Under the pieces are notes generated by a model that worked only from the letters and a program-made list of their open reading frames with translations, had not been told where the DNA came from and did no database searches. Shown here piece by piece: positions 11,398 through 20,397 of a stretch of 64,000 bases of DNA; the first letter of the stretch is position 1; each line of letters opens with the position of its first letter. The DNA is taken from NCBI RefSeq assembly GCF_018618755.1, contig NZ_JACSMR010000002.1:124001-188000 (forward strand), written 5' to 3'. Origin of the DNA: Exiguobacterium sp. s193. GTDB taxonomy: Bacteria; Bacillota; Bacilli; Exiguobacteriales; Exiguobacteriaceae. Position numbers and translations under genes: made by a program.

Positions 11398-11428
11398 CAA
11401 ATGTAGAACGTTGGAAGGAAGTGTATAG

Positions 11429-12406
11429 ATGTTGAAACGCTGGAAGCTAGCAATACTTGCGACGACAATCAGTCTAGCAGGTTGTGGGAGTATCATCGAT
11501 GATCCGGATCAAGCAGTAAAAGAGCGCCAAAAAATGTCTGTCGTCTTATCAGATGTGGGTCTCGGGGATCAATCGTTTAGTGATGCTGCGATGAGTGGCA
11601 TGGCCTTATTACGTGAAAAAGAGGATTGGTTCATTGATTACCGTGAGCTAAGCGAAACGAAGACATATAAAGTGGCATTTGATACATTAGCTAAAAAGAA
11701 ACCGACTGTTGTTGTTGGACTGGGCTTCATGGGACAAGCAGAGCTTGAAGAGGTTGCCAAACGTTATCCGTTACAACAATTTGCATTGATTGATGCCGTA
11801 TCAGAACTACCGAACGTTCTATCGGTTACATTTAAAGAAGATGAAGGCAGTTATCTTGCAGGAGCTGCTGCTGCCCTCCAATCGAAAAACGAGACGATTG
11901 GTTTTGTTGGCGGAATGAAATCTCCGTTAATCGAAAAATTTGAAAAGGGGTACACGGCAGGAGCAAAAGCCATCAATCCAGATATCAAAGTCTTAGTTGA
12001 TTATGCAGAAGATTTCGCAGCACCGGAAAAAGGGCGGACAATTGCGAATAAACAAATGGAGCAACAAGCAGATGTTTTATTTGCAGCAGCTGGTCTGACG
12101 GGCAGTGGTGTCCTTGAGGCGGCACAAGCAAAAGGCAACAAAGCGATTGGTGTCGATAGTGACCAGACGGCGATTGCACCTGACGCGGTCATGACCTCGA
12201 TGTTAAAACAAGTCGATCTCGCGATCACGACAATCGGTGATACGGTAAAAGAAAAAGGCCTGCAATCCGGTCAAATCGTCCTTGGTGTCAAAGAGGGAGC
12301 GATTCAGCTAGCACCGATTCGAAATGCTAAGTTGTCAGAAAAAGACTTGAGTCAACTTGAGCAATTGAAACAAGACGTATTGGAAGGGAAGGTGAGCGTG
12401 CAATGA
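11429..12406 (+). CDS. BMP-family (PBP1-like) solute-binding lipoprotein
   Basis: A 325-residue extracellular lipoprotein: signal peptide with lipobox SLAGC (Cys19), then a two-lobed periplasmic-binding fold of the basic membrane protein (BMP, Med/PnrA-like) family, with [19 protein letters not shown] near the N-terminus, TIGFVGGM in the middle and IGVDSDQ later. BMP proteins are typically nucleoside-binding parts of ABC importers or, as in Bacillus Med, stand-alone. No ABC genes are present. Its stop overlaps the start of a methyl-accepting chemotaxis protein (ATGA), so I infer that it presents a ligand to that receptor. Confidence 0.85.
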   Translation: MLKRWKLAILATTISLAGCGSIIDDPDQAVKERQKMSVVLSDVGLGDQSFSDAAMSGMALLREKEDWFIDYRELSETKTYKVAFDTLAKKKPTVVVGLGFMGQAELEEVAKRYPLQQFALIDAVSELPNVLSVTFKEDEGSYLAGAAAALQSKNETIGFVGGMKSPLIEKFEKGYTAGAKAINPDIKVLVDYAEDFAAPEKGRTIANKQMEQQADVLFAAAGLTGSGVLEAAQAKGNKAIGVDSDQTAIAPDAVMTSMLKQVDLAITTIGDTVKEKGLQSGQIVLGVKEGAIQLAPIRNAKLSEKDLSQLEQLKQDVLEGKVSVQ

Positions 12407-14052
12407 CGTTACGGACACGCTTTTTAATCTCGACGCTCGTGACGATCATCAGCGTCGTCGCCTTGATGGGATGGACGTTATTCGAACTGCGCCAAATTCA
12501 ATCGTACAACGAAGATTATGGAAAACAACTTGTCGAAATTTCAGAACTTGAGACAAAGTTATTATACGAACAAGCTGCTTGGAACCGACTTGCGAGCCAA
12601 CCGTCGGATAGTCAGGTCGAACAAGTTCTCGCCTTGAGTCAAAAGAATGAAAAGGCGCTACAATCGCTTCAAAAAACATACTTAATCGATGCTTTTAAAA
12701 CAGAAATGAATCGGGCAGAAGCTAAATACACAGCGATGTCTACTGAACGAGACGATTTGGTTGAGGAACGCAATCCGATCGCCATCCGGTCGTATGCTGC
12801 GCGAATCGAAGGTGTACTGAGTGACTTGTATACGCTGCATACAAAAAATGGTGAATTTTATGATGTGCTGCAACAAGAAGCGAAAGATAAAACGGTCAAC
12901 TTGACGCGGTCCGTACTAATCGCGACGTTCGTCTTATTAGTTGCGTTAGCACTTTATAATTGGTATTTCGCACGGAGCATCACGCGTCCGATTGGTCGTG
13001 TCGTCAAGACGGCAGAGCAAATTTCAGCGGGTGACTTATCGGAACAACTGGAGACGTCAGGACGCGAAGATGAGATTGGTCGACTTGAAACGGCGATCGC
13101 TCAAATGCAACAGACGCTACATGGTGTCATCGGGACGATCAGCCATACATCGAACACGATCAGTCAGATGAGTGAGCAGGCCACATCTGAAAATGCAAAC
13201 ATCGTCGAAGTATCGGGAAACATGACGCATGCAATCAATGAGATGGCGAGCGGAACGCAGACGGTATCAGACGATTTGCAAACAACGGTCAGTACGATTA
13301 CAGACATGAGTTCATTATTTGAACAGAGCGAACATCGGGCGCAACTTGCGCTTAGTCAAGGTCAAGTTGCAGACACGACGATGGGGCAGAGTGCTTCCAT
13401 CATGGCGGAACAAACAGCGTCACTGGCTGCATCGACGGTACAAAACCGTGAACTCGGCCGTCAGTTAGAAGGTTTCCTCGAACAGACACAACAAATCGAG
13501 AAAATGGCAGAACTCGTGTCAGGCGTATCGGCACAAACGAATCTTCTCTCCTTGAATGCGGCGATTGAAGCAGCACGGGCCGGAGAAGCAGGACGTGGAT
13601 TTGCCGTTGTCGCGAGTGAAGTAAAAAAACTGGCGGACGAAACCCATCAAGCGACACGGTCGATTTTCTCACTCGTCCGTTCGATTCGCCAAGACGGTGC
13701 TGTCTTACAAGAAGCATTGTTACGTTCTGAAAGAGAGCAAGAGAGTCAGGTCGCAAACTTTGCCCAAGTCAAATCGGCATTCGAAGCGACACGAAAAAAT
13801 GTCGCAGAAGTGACGGAGACACTCAGTTACGTGACATCACAACTTGTCCGCTCAAAAGAACAGGCAAGTGAAGTCGTCAATCAAGTCAGTTCGGTCAGTG
13901 GCGTGATGGAGGAGTTAGCGGCAGGAAATCAGGAAGTCGCAGCTTCGATGCGTGATCAACAAGCTTCGTTCGAGCAAATTCATCAGTTGATGTTAGAGCT
14001 TGAGACGACAACAACATCACTTGATCAACAGACGAGTCAGTTTAAGATTTAA
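12403..14052 (+). CDS. Methyl-accepting chemotaxis protein
   Basis: A 549-residue transmembrane chemoreceptor. Order: membrane helix (about 7-29), a short helical extracellular domain of about 135 residues (four-helix-bundle-like, no Cache motif seen), second membrane helix (about 168-190), HAMP (about 190-245) and a long cytoplasmic coiled coil with the conserved hairpin tip [19 protein letters not shown]. No C-terminal CheR pentapeptide. It is translationally coupled to the upstream BMP lipoprotein. The small sensor domain suits indirect sensing through a binding protein (inference). Confidence 0.93.
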   Translation: MTLRTRFLISTLVTIISVVALMGWTLFELRQIQSYNEDYGKQLVEISELETKLLYEQAAWNRLASQPSDSQVEQVLALSQKNEKALQSLQKTYLIDAFKTEMNRAEAKYTAMSTERDDLVEERNPIAIRSYAARIEGVLSDLYTLHTKNGEFYDVLQQEAKDKTVNLTRSVLIATFVLLVALALYNWYFARSITRPIGRVVKTAEQISAGDLSEQLETSGREDEIGRLETAIAQMQQTLHGVIGTISHTSNTISQMSEQATSENANIVEVSGNMTHAINEMASGTQTVSDDLQTTVSTITDMSSLFEQSEHRAQLALSQGQVADTTMGQSASIMAEQTASLAASTVQNRELGRQLEGFLEQTQQIEKMAELVSGVSAQTNLLSLNAAIEAARAGEAGRGFAVVASEVKKLADETHQATRSIFSLVRSIRQDGAVLQEALLRSEREQESQVANFAQVKSAFEATRKNVAEVTETLSYVTSQLVRSKEQASEVVNQVSSVSGVMEELAAGNQEVAASMRDQQASFEQIHQLMLELETTTTSLDQQTSQFKI

Positions 14053-14111
14053 GGAGTACTCTCGGATATCAAGATCAAATGAGTTGATATTGAAGATATG
14101 AAAACAACAAA

Positions 14112-14145
14112 GAGGGATTGCCATCTCAATTGATGGCAATCCCTC
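14112..14145 (+). terminator. Hairpin after the chemoreceptor gene, left copy of a duplicated terminator
   Basis: A 14-bp perfect stem with loop TCAATT. It lacks a T-run (followed by CAGACTTTAG). The 32 bp at 14113-14144 are identical to 14425-14456, on the other side of repeat copy A. Confidence 0.7.
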
Positions 14146-14148
14146 AGA

Positions 14149-14423
14149 CTTTAGACAACGTGCGTTCGAGAGTTCAAGCGTCTGTTTTCGTTGCTTTCCT
14201 CGGGCGAGGCGCAAGCCGTTGCTCCTTGATCCTCACGGACAACGAGCAGGGTCTTGCCTGCCTCTGAAAATGCGTTAAAAACGCACTTTTTCCCGTAGGA
14301 GTCAACGAAACGTGACGCTTTTTAGGGGAATACCGTGGCGGAAAGCCATACATGCAGACACTTTAGAGCGCAATCCGTCTCGATATCGCATGTTTACACT
14401 TCATAAGCGTTTGTCTACACGCT
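14149..14423 (+). repeat. Dispersed intergenic repeat, copy A
   Basis: About 275 bp, closely matching the reverse complement of copy B (16170-16436) along its whole length. Shared blocks include CGTTGCTTTCCTCGGGCGAG, TGCGTTAAAAACGCACTTT and CATGCAGA..TTTAG. Its right end TTTGTCTACACGCT equals one end of copy B; the left end TTTAGACAA is a degraded TIR. An internal stem around TGCGTTAAAAACGCA is kept. It has no reading frame of note and fills the convergent gap between the chemoreceptor and M23 genes. Confidence 0.85.
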
Positions 14424-14459
14424 AAGGGATTGCCATCTCAATTGATGGCAATCCCTTTT
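14424..14459 (+). terminator. Terminator, right copy of the duplicated hairpin
   Basis: A 14-bp stem, loop TCAATT, followed by TTTTG. It is identical over 32 bp to the hairpin at 14113-14144 and, having the T-run, is the better terminator of the two. It could serve both convergent genes. The remaining 80 bp to the M23 gene show no further signal. Confidence 0.75.
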
Positions 14460-14542
14460 GTAATCTATTGAGGTCAAGAACGGAACGATTAGCAATGCAC
14501 GTGAATCTACGAAATGAAGGAATCATCTTACTTCTCTAGTAG

Positions 14543-15775
14543 TCAGAAGAAGCTTTGTGGATCCAATTCATTTGTCCGACCATTCGCATTGTATTGGTAA
14601 CCGCCTGCATGAATTTCGAAATGAAGGTGTGGTCCAGTTGAATTACCGGTACTACCAAGTTTCCCGATTTGTTGCCCTTGCTTGACTGCTTGTCCTTGTT
14701 TGACCGTCAAAGCATTCATATGCGCATACACAGTCGTATAGGTTTTCCCGCCGATATTATGTGCGATATAGACGTGGTTGCCATAAGGACCACCAGCGCT
14801 TGCTTGAATGACAGTCCCAGCAGCTGACGCGACGATTGCAGAATTGACCGGTCCAGCAAAATCAGTCCCGTTATGATAGGCATAGCCATTATTTCCGCTC
14901 GCAGCACCCATTCCTTGCGAAATCGACCCGCTCGCAGGTTTGATGAACTTTCCAGTTGCCTTTGAAATGACTTTTGTACTTGCTTTACTGACGGAAGCAG
15001 GTTGCGCCGATTGCGCGGCTGCTTGTTTTTTAGCTGCGAGAGCAGCGGCTTTGGCAGCTACTTCTTGTGCTTTTAATTGAGAAGCGGCCTCTTTGAGACT
15101 TAAGATGTTGGATTCAATTGAACGTTTCTGTTTTTTCAGCCGTTTTAATAAATCGGTTCTTTTGTTTTTTTCAGCATTCAACTCGCGTTGCTTCTTTTTT
15201 AAGACTTTCCGGTCATGGATAAGTGCAGTACGTGTATCTTCAAGTTCTTGTTTTGCGTCTGCCAATTCTTGTTTACTCGTTTCGTAATCTTTTAATAAAG
15301 AAGCATCACTTTCGGCAATCGTATTGAACGCATTAAAACGGCTAATCATATCGCCAATATCTTCTGCACCGAAGACGGCTTCGAGCAAGGGATCTTTATC
15401 AGATTTAGCTTGCCGAACGGCCAACCGGTCACCGAGCATCTTTTCTTGTTTCTTGATTTTTTTCTGTAAAGCTGTAATCTTCTGTTTGAGCTTCGCCAAC
15501 TGACGTTCATTGTCGTCAATCTTTTGTTCGTTCTCGACGACTTGTAACGTCAAGCCATTAATCTGTTGGTCAATCGCATAAACTTTTTGTTGCGCTTTCG
15601 ATACTTGTTGCTCTTTTTCACCGAGCGCTTCTTTTTGTCTGGATTGTTTCTGTTCATTTTGTTGTTGTTTTTCTTTATATGAAGTCGCAGCACTTACAGG
15701 TGAAACAAGTGGTGTTGTGAGAAGTGTCAGCGTCATAAGTGAAATGCTCATTGTATACATAAACGATTGTTTCAT
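14543..15775 (-). CDS. Secreted coiled-coil LytM/M23 peptidase-family protein (EnvC/CwlO-like)
   Basis: A 410-residue secreted cell-wall protein. Signal peptide (about 1-29, VSAA), a long charged coiled coil (about 30-245) rich in K, E and Q, an Ala-rich linker (about 245-275), and a C-terminal M23 metalloendopeptidase domain with YHNGTDFAGP, VYAHM and HLHFEIH, which supply the zinc ligands; all appear present. Such proteins cut or activate cutting of peptidoglycan cross-bridges during growth or division. It stands alone on the minus strand. The coiled coil suggests partner binding, as in EnvC or Bacillus PcsB/CwlO-like proteins. Confidence 0.9.
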   Translation of the reverse strand: MKQSFMYTMSISLMTLTLLTTPLVSPVSAATSYKEKQQQNEQKQSRQKEALGEKEQQVSKAQQKVYAIDQQINGLTLQVVENEQKIDDNERQLAKLKQKITALQKKIKKQEKMLGDRLAVRQAKSDKDPLLEAVFGAEDIGDMISRFNAFNTIAESDASLLKDYETSKQELADAKQELEDTRTALIHDRKVLKKKQRELNAEKNKRTDLLKRLKKQKRSIESNILSLKEAASQLKAQEVAAKAAALAAKKQAAAQSAQPASVSKASTKVISKATGKFIKPASGSISQGMGAASGNNGYAYHNGTDFAGPVNSAIVASAAGTVIQASAGGPYGNHVYIAHNIGGKTYTTVYAHMNALTVKQGQAVKQGQQIGKLGSTGNSTGPHLHFEIHAGGYQYNANGRTNELDPQSFF

Positions 15776-16158
15776 ACGGAAGCCATCAGCCCTTCTTTAA
15801 TTGATATAAAGTGTTACCTGTTCCACTCTATCAACAATTCTCGATAAGGGACGTTACAGTTTATTTAAAAGATGAAGGAAAATAATGATAGAAATCGTGT
15901 ACTTTTTATGAAAATAATTGAAGGGTTAGAAAAAGAAAATGTCGCGAAAGATTGGCATAAAGGGGTAAAAAAGGAATAGTGAAGATTAGAGATCAATAAT
16001 TTTTTTAAGAAAATCGACTGATATGTTTTTGTAATATTTTTTCTTGAATCATTAAAAATTGGTTTAATATATGATTAATTCGGTTATTAATAATAAGTTT
16101 AGAGCTGGAACGGTACAAGCTTGCCTTCTTCCTGTCCGGGTTGCGTGGAGCGAGTGAT
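15776..16158. other. AT-rich intergenic stretch upstream of the M23 gene
   Basis: About 380 bp without a credible gene. It should hold the minus-strand promoter of the M23 gene; the best I can see there is TTGATA with a weak downstream AT element, too poor to call. The section 15880-16100 is markedly AT-rich. I see no RNA gene. Confidence 0.5.
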
Positions 16159-16447
16159 TCCTTCAGCGTGTAGACAAACTCTTATGAAGCGTGAAAATGC
16201 GATAACGAGACGGATTGTGCCCTAAACCTTCTGCATGACTGGCTTTCCGTCATAGTGTTACCTAAAAAGCGTCACATTTCGTTGACTCCTGCCTCTGAAA
16301 GTGCGTTTTTAACGCACTTTCAGAGGCGGGCAAAATCCTGCTCATTGTCCGTTAGGAAGAAGGAGCAACGGCTTGCGCCTCGCCCGAGGAAAGCAACGAA
16401 AAAAGACGCTTGATCTCCCGATGGCACTTTGTCTACAGCCTGAAGGA
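16159..16447 (-). repeat. Dispersed intergenic repeat, copy B, with terminal inverted repeats
   Basis: The best preserved copy, inverted relative to copy A. The core 16170-16436 is bounded by a perfect 9-bp inverted repeat, GTAGACAAA and TTTGTCTAC. The ends extend outward to about 20 bp with two mismatches (CTTCAGCGTGTAGACAAA against CTTCAGGCTGTAGACAAA). Inside, 16291-16327 forms a perfect 17-bp hairpin (GCCTCTGAAAGTGCGTT, loop TTT). No transposase frame. It looks like a MITE-type or REP-like element. Confidence 0.85.
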
Positions 16448-16473
16448 GGGCAGATTTAAGATCTGCCCTCCTT
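16443..16473. terminator. Hairpin at the 3' side of the SDR gene
   Basis: AAGGAGGGCAGAT pairs perfectly with ATCTGCCCTCCTT around TTAAG. There is no clear T-run on either strand. It touches the outer end of repeat copy B, as the hairpin at 14424 touches copy A. Confidence 0.55.
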
Positions 16474-16534
16474 GTCTATATAGAAGAGCGACTTTTGAGT
16501 CAACTCCGTTTCAGTTGAAGTTCACGAAGAATCA

Positions 16535-17275
16535 TTATTCTTCGTAAATCATTTTTCGGGTCATCCCACCATCAAGCACTAACGTCTCGCCCGTCAAGAA
16601 ATCATTTTCTGGATTCGTCAAAAATAAGGCTGCGCGGGCGACATCTTCCGGCTTACCGACGCGTCCGGCCGGGTGTTGGGAATGATCTTCTGGAGAAAGC
16701 TCATGATAATTCCCTGTCTCAATCCAACCCGGGGCAATCGCATTAACGAGGATACCTTTAGGTCCTAAGGAAACGGCGAGAGCATGTGTCAAAGCAAAAA
16801 TTCCCCCTTTTGTTGCGGCATACGATTCTGTATCGGGTTCGGACATGAAAGCACGTGTCGAAGCTAGGTTGACGATCCGACCGCCGTTTTTTAGATGTGG
16901 TGCCGCAGCTTTTGTTGTCAAAAAGATACTACGTAAGTTCGTATGGTTGACGCGGTCCCATTCTTCAAGTGTAAGCTCGAGAAGTGGTTTTCGAATGATG
17001 ATGCCAGCATTATTAATGATGATATCGATTTTACCTGTATGTTCTAACGCTTTTTCGATGAGCAAGTTAACATCGTGCTCGTCTTGAACGTCTAAGCGGT
17101 AAAAGTAAGCCGTGCCACCATTTTCCTCGATTTCTTGGGCGATGACTTCACCTGTCATTTGGTCGATATCCGCCAAAATGACGACAGCTCCTTCGTTTGC
17201 ATATGTTTTAGCGAGTGTCGCGCCAATCCCGTTCGCGGCACCAGTGATAATAACCGTTTGATTGACTATATCCAT
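16535..17275 (-). CDS. SDR-family NAD(P)-dependent oxidoreductase
   Basis: A 246-residue classical short-chain dehydrogenase. Cofactor motif TGAANGIG (about 10-17), NNAG, catalytic Ser in the NLAST segment, and YAATK supplying the Tyr and Lys; C-terminal FLTGETLVLDGGM. An acidic residue after strand 2 (LADID) suggests NAD(H) preference. Start ATG 17275 has GAGGAG 9 nt upstream; an in-frame GTG at 17284 abuts that site and is less likely. Substrate unknown. It is transcribed alone. Confidence 0.88.
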   Translation of the reverse strand: MDIVNQTVIITGAANGIGATLAKTYANEGAVVILADIDQMTGEVIAQEIEENGGTAYFYRLDVQDEHDVNLLIEKALEHTGKIDIIINNAGIIIRKPLLELTLEEWDRVNHTNLRSIFLTTKAAAPHLKNGGRIVNLASTRAFMSEPDTESYAATKGGIFALTHALAVSLGPKGILVNAIAPGWIETGNYHELSPEDHSQHPAGRVGKPEDVARAALFLTNPENDFLTGETLVLDGGMTRKMIYEE

Positions 17276-17316
17276 GTCCTTCACTCCTCTTCTTTCGTAA
17301 CTTTCCTTTTAATGAA

Positions 17317-17342
17317 ATAGCCTGAATCGAAAAGATTAAAAC
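17317..17342 (-). promoter_or_regulatory. Possible SigB-type promoter for the SDR gene
   Basis: On the minus strand GTTTTA and GGCTAT are spaced by 14 bp, near the Bacillus SigB pattern (GTTT.. and GGGWAW). One mismatch in the -10 triplet. Weak evidence. Confidence 0.25.
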
Positions 17343-17436
17343 CTAATCCGATAGTAGGAGCGAGGATTATGAATCCGTTATTGAGGGAATACGAATAACA
17401 TCACAGCTACTAAATCGTCGAATGGGGGATTTACGG

Positions 17437-17871
17437 ATGGATTTATCGAACGAGAAATTAAAACAACAACAAGATCAATATGCGGAAGAAGCAAAGGACT
17501 ATATCGATCGTCCGAAAAAAACAAAATCGATTTTAAAACGAGCGAACAACTCAATTCAAAAAAACTCGAGTCTATCGCTTGTCTTTTCACCAGTTCGCCT
17601 CTTCATTGATATGGTCCGTTCATATCAATCGGGAGAATACCGGGATATTCGCCGGACCACGATTTTAAAAGTGATTGGTGCTTTGATTTATCTCGTTTCA
17701 CCCATCGACCTGATTCCAGACTTTATTCTTGGATTTGGTTTCGCGGATGATATCGCGATTATCTTGTTCGTCACGAAAACGATTTTTGAAGAATTGACAC
17801 GATACAGCGATTGGCAAGATGAGCAACAAAAAGCACGGACGCAGCCGCTCCAAAGTGAGGATGCGTACTGA
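17437..17871 (+). CDS. DUF1232 (YkvA-like) small membrane protein
   Basis: A 144-residue protein with a DUF1232 core: KVIGALIYLVSPIDLIPDFI is the family hallmark, a hydrophobic helix carrying the SPxDLIPD motif, followed by FADDIAIILFVTK. The N-terminus is charged and helical. Function of the family is unknown. I chose ATG 17437 (MDLSNEKLKQQ) with GGGGG 8 nt upstream over ATG 17422. A terminator follows. Confidence 0.85.
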   Translation: MDLSNEKLKQQQDQYAEEAKDYIDRPKKTKSILKRANNSIQKNSSLSLVFSPVRLFIDMVRSYQSGEYRDIRRTTILKVIGALIYLVSPIDLIPDFILGFGFADDIAIILFVTKTIFEELTRYSDWQDEQQKARTQPLQSEDAY

Positions 17872-17890
17872 ATAAAGTGAACCGAACCAG

Positions 17891-17925
17891 GCGTCGCACT
17901 GATTGATTCAGTGTTGCGCTTTTTT
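17891..17925 (+). terminator. Terminator after the DUF1232 gene
   Basis: A 12-bp stem (GCGTCGCACTGA with TCAGTGTTGCGC, one mismatch) is followed by six T residues. Confidence 0.82.
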
Positions 17926-18012
17926 GATGAAGAAAAAAGTTGTTTTCTGTACGCTACTTGTAAAGTTCGTTACACTAGGAAGAGGAAACGAACGGAGAAG
18001 AGGAGGTATGTG

Positions 18013-18579
18013 ATGGCTTGGCACGCATGGATGGAGTCCTATGGTTATTTAGGCATTATGGTGACATTAATGTTTCCGTTTTTACCAAGTGAAGTCCCAC
18101 TCGCCTATGCGGGTTACTTGGTGCATACGGCACAATCAAATCTTGTCTTGATGTTACTTGTCGCCGTATTTAGTTTCGTCGTCAGCCAAAACATCTTCTT
18201 TACGATTGGTCAGCTCGGAAGCGCGCGGCTGCTCGGGCGCGTTTTTAAATTGTTTCGGATTTCTGAAACAAGAATGATTCAATTTCAACAGCAGATGGAG
18301 ACACGTGGCCGATTTATTTTACTCCTGTCCCCGATGTGGCGAATGGGATTTGCGATCGGAGCCGGACTGACAGGTGTGTCCCGTTTGACGTTCACGATTG
18401 CGACGACGGTCTCATTCTTTGTGTGGTCTGCCTTTTTCATTTGGGGTGGAAAAAAACTCGGGCATGGAATAAATGGACGACACCATGATTTTCACCAGTA
18501 TACTCCATGTATTGTCGGGCTATTGCTTCTTTTCGGGGTTTACCTATATGTTAGAAAAAAGAGAATGCTAAAAAAATAG
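18013..18579 (+). CDS. DedA-family (VTT domain) membrane protein
   Basis: A 188-residue polytopic membrane protein of the DedA/SNARE-associated family, whose members act as lipid flippases or transporters at the cytoplasmic membrane. It has the N-terminal FPFLPSEVPLAYAGYLV (the DedA acidic/proline motif) and a central segment with Arg and Gly (LLSPMWRMGFAIGAGLTG), a diverged form of the usual FGRF.PG.R region. ATG 18013 follows AGGAGG at 18001-18006. It lies 12 bp before a HAD phosphatase, probably one operon. Confidence 0.82.
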   Translation: MAWHAWMESYGYLGIMVTLMFPFLPSEVPLAYAGYLVHTAQSNLVLMLLVAVFSFVVSQNIFFTIGQLGSARLLGRVFKLFRISETRMIQFQQQMETRGRFILLLSPMWRMGFAIGAGLTGVSRLTFTIATTVSFFVWSAFFIWGGKKLGHGINGRHHDFHQYTPCIVGLLLLFGVYLYVRKKRMLKK

Positions 18580-18591
18580 AGGAGTGTTTTC

Positions 18592-19218
18592 ATGGCAGTT
18601 ATTTTATTTGATATTGATGGGACATTGATCGACTCGACAAATCAGATGACAGAGGCGATTCATCTTGCGATGGCGGACATGCCGCATCTTCAAAAACCTT
18701 CAAAAGACCGTGTCCGTGCAAGTTACGGACTGGCGGGTAGTGCGTTTTGGGAAAAAGCGATTCCGGATGCGTCAGAAGAAGACATTCGGTTGATTCGCCA
18801 AAAGCGTCATCATCATTTAGAGCAGACGATGAAAGATCAGGATGTACTGTTTGAAGGGGTGCGCGAGCTACTCCGTGCATTGACGGAACAAGGACATATT
18901 GTCTCGACAGCAAGTAATTGTGGGGTGCATTACATGAATCTTGTCCTCGACAGTCAAGCCATCCGACCATTTTTCACAAGTCCGAAATGTTTAGGATCAG
19001 TGAATGGGAAACAAAAAGCTGATATTTTAGCAGCGCACCGGGCAGAGTTCGGAGACGTCGACTATTTGATGGTCGGTGACCGGTCGTCTGATATCGAAGC
19101 AGCACGAATTGCAGACATGCCGGTTGCGGTTTGTCGGTTCGGTTTCGGGACGATGGATGAGTGGAACCACGCGGATCATCAACTGGAAAAACCGTCAGAT
19201 GTGTTGAAGTTTGTTTAA
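18592..19218 (+). CDS. HAD-superfamily phosphatase (phosphoglycolate phosphatase-like)
   Basis: A 208-residue HAD hydrolase: motif I FDIDGTLID (residues 6-14) supplies the catalytic aspartates, motif II is STASN, motif III the lysine of GKQKAD, motif IV MVGDRSSDIEAA. An alpha-helical C1 cap lies between motifs I and II. Probably dephosphorylates a small phosphometabolite; the substrate cannot be read from the sequence. GAGGAGTG precedes ATG 18592. It shares a bidirectional terminator with the convergent permease gene. Confidence 0.88.
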   Translation: MAVILFDIDGTLIDSTNQMTEAIHLAMADMPHLQKPSKDRVRASYGLAGSAFWEKAIPDASEEDIRLIRQKRHHHLEQTMKDQDVLFEGVRELLRALTEQGHIVSTASNCGVHYMNLVLDSQAIRPFFTSPKCLGSVNGKQKADILAAHRAEFGDVDYLMVGDRSSDIEAARIADMPVAVCRFGFGTMDEWNHADHQLEKPSDVLKFV

Positions 19219-19230
19219 AGTATGTCAACG

Positions 19231-19271
19231 AAAAGAAGCGGATTGCCGGTGCCGGCAATCCGCTTCTTTTA
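19231..19271. terminator. Bidirectional terminator
   Basis: AGAAGCGGATTGCCGG pairs with CCGGCAATCCGCTTCT, with A-rich sequence on the left and TTTTATTT on the right. It serves the convergent HAD and permease genes. Confidence 0.88.
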
Positions 19272-19272
19272 T

Positions 19273-20376
19273 TTATTCAAAATCGAGTCGGTAGTCTTCC
19301 TGGTTCGTCCAAGGACGGAATCGGCGGAATAATTGATGGAACGATAAGCAGAGGACAATCGGAAGCAAGATGAATAATCCGAAGACAAGTAATCCATTCC
19401 CCCATGTCCATCCACCCGCCATCAAGTGTAAGGCATTGATGGGGCCGATCAAACCGGACATTCCGAAACCGGCGCTAAACGGAGTACCTTGGATGTCCAA
19501 CAGACCGGCCAGTCCACCGAGGACGGCGGCACTACACATGACGGGGACGATCATGATGGGATTTCGGATGAAGTTTGCCATCTGAATTTTCGGTGACCCT
19601 AAAAAATGGGCAATCGACGTTCCACGTGAGTTTGCTCTCCAGCCTGCAATCGCAAGACCGAATCCGGCTGCGCAGACACCGAGGTTCGCCGCGCCTGCCG
19701 CAATGCCCGAGAGACTGATGGCTGTTGCGATGCCGACGGTCGACAGCGGAGAGACGATCAAAACTGAAAACGTAACGGCTAACAGGACGCCCATCAAAAC
19801 CGGTTGCAGAACCGTGAACTGTGTGATCACTTGTCCGATCGTCGCCGTGATCTTAGTGATGAACGGATACGTCAGAACGCCGATGCCGCCTGCCCCGACG
19901 ATGATCAACGTCGGCATGACGAGGACGGTATATGTCTTAAAACGATTTCCAATCCATAAGACGAGGGCCGTTGCGATGGCGGCTGTAATCCCTGCATTGA
20001 TGACGTCGCCCGTACCAACGAATAAGAAACCAGCCGTTTCCGTCCGCGTCGCGACACCTGAACCGACGACCGTCGCTAGACCGATTGAGGCGGTCTCAAT
20101 CGGAGTCGTCTTGAATTGCATCGCGACGGCAACACCGATGACCATCGGTAACAAACGCATGGCGAGCGTAGTCGAATCGATGATGTGTTGAGCAGGTGCG
20201 AAATAAGGCAACAACGCTTTGGCAAGTTCACCGAGTAGGGCACCAGGGATGAGTGCGACTAAAATACCGATACTGAGTCCGTTCAGTACATGGATTCCGA
20301 ACTGACGGTTGATTCGTGTTGTAGAAGATTCGATGGGAATACACTCCTTATGTAATGCTTTTGTGCATAACAGCAT
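19273..20376 (-). CDS. PTS EIIC-like membrane permease (PF13303 type)
   Basis: A hydrophobic protein of up to 367 residues with about ten membrane segments, resembling the stand-alone PTS_EIIC_2 family (FGIHVLNGLSIGILVALIPG, VGSGVATRTETAGF, GWTWGNGLLVFGLF). No EIIA or EIIB domain is fused or encoded nearby, so sugar-PTS activity is uncertain. The start is unusual: ATG 20376 has no ribosome site, while AAGGAG at 20349-20344 lies 9 nt before an in-frame ATC (20334). A good promoter lies at 20398-20426. See findings. Confidence 0.8.
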   Translation of the reverse strand: MLLCTKALHKECIPIESSTTRINRQFGIHVLNGLSIGILVALIPGALLGELAKALLPYFAPAQHIIDSTTLAMRLLPMVIGVAVAMQFKTTPIETASIGLATVVGSGVATRTETAGFLFVGTGDVINAGITAAIATALVLWIGNRFKTYTVLVMPTLIIVGAGGIGVLTYPFITKITATIGQVITQFTVLQPVLMGVLLAVTFSVLIVSPLSTVGIATAISLSGIAAGAANLGVCAAGFGLAIAGWRANSRGTSIAHFLGSPKIQMANFIRNPIMIVPVMCSAAVLGGLAGLLDIQGTPFSAGFGMSGLIGPINALHLMAGGWTWGNGLLVFGLFILLPIVLCLSFHQLFRRFRPWTNQEDYRLDFE

Positions 20377-20397
20377 AAAAGCTATGAATTGTTTCTT

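Noticed and set aside
16291-16327. 17-bp hairpin as an independent terminator
   Set aside because: It lies inside repeat copy B, lacks a T-run, and the counterpart in copy A is partly decayed; better treated as part of the element.
14149-16447. Repeat copies as an insertion sequence or CRISPR array
   Set aside because: No transposase frame between the ends and no regularly spaced short repeats with unique spacers.
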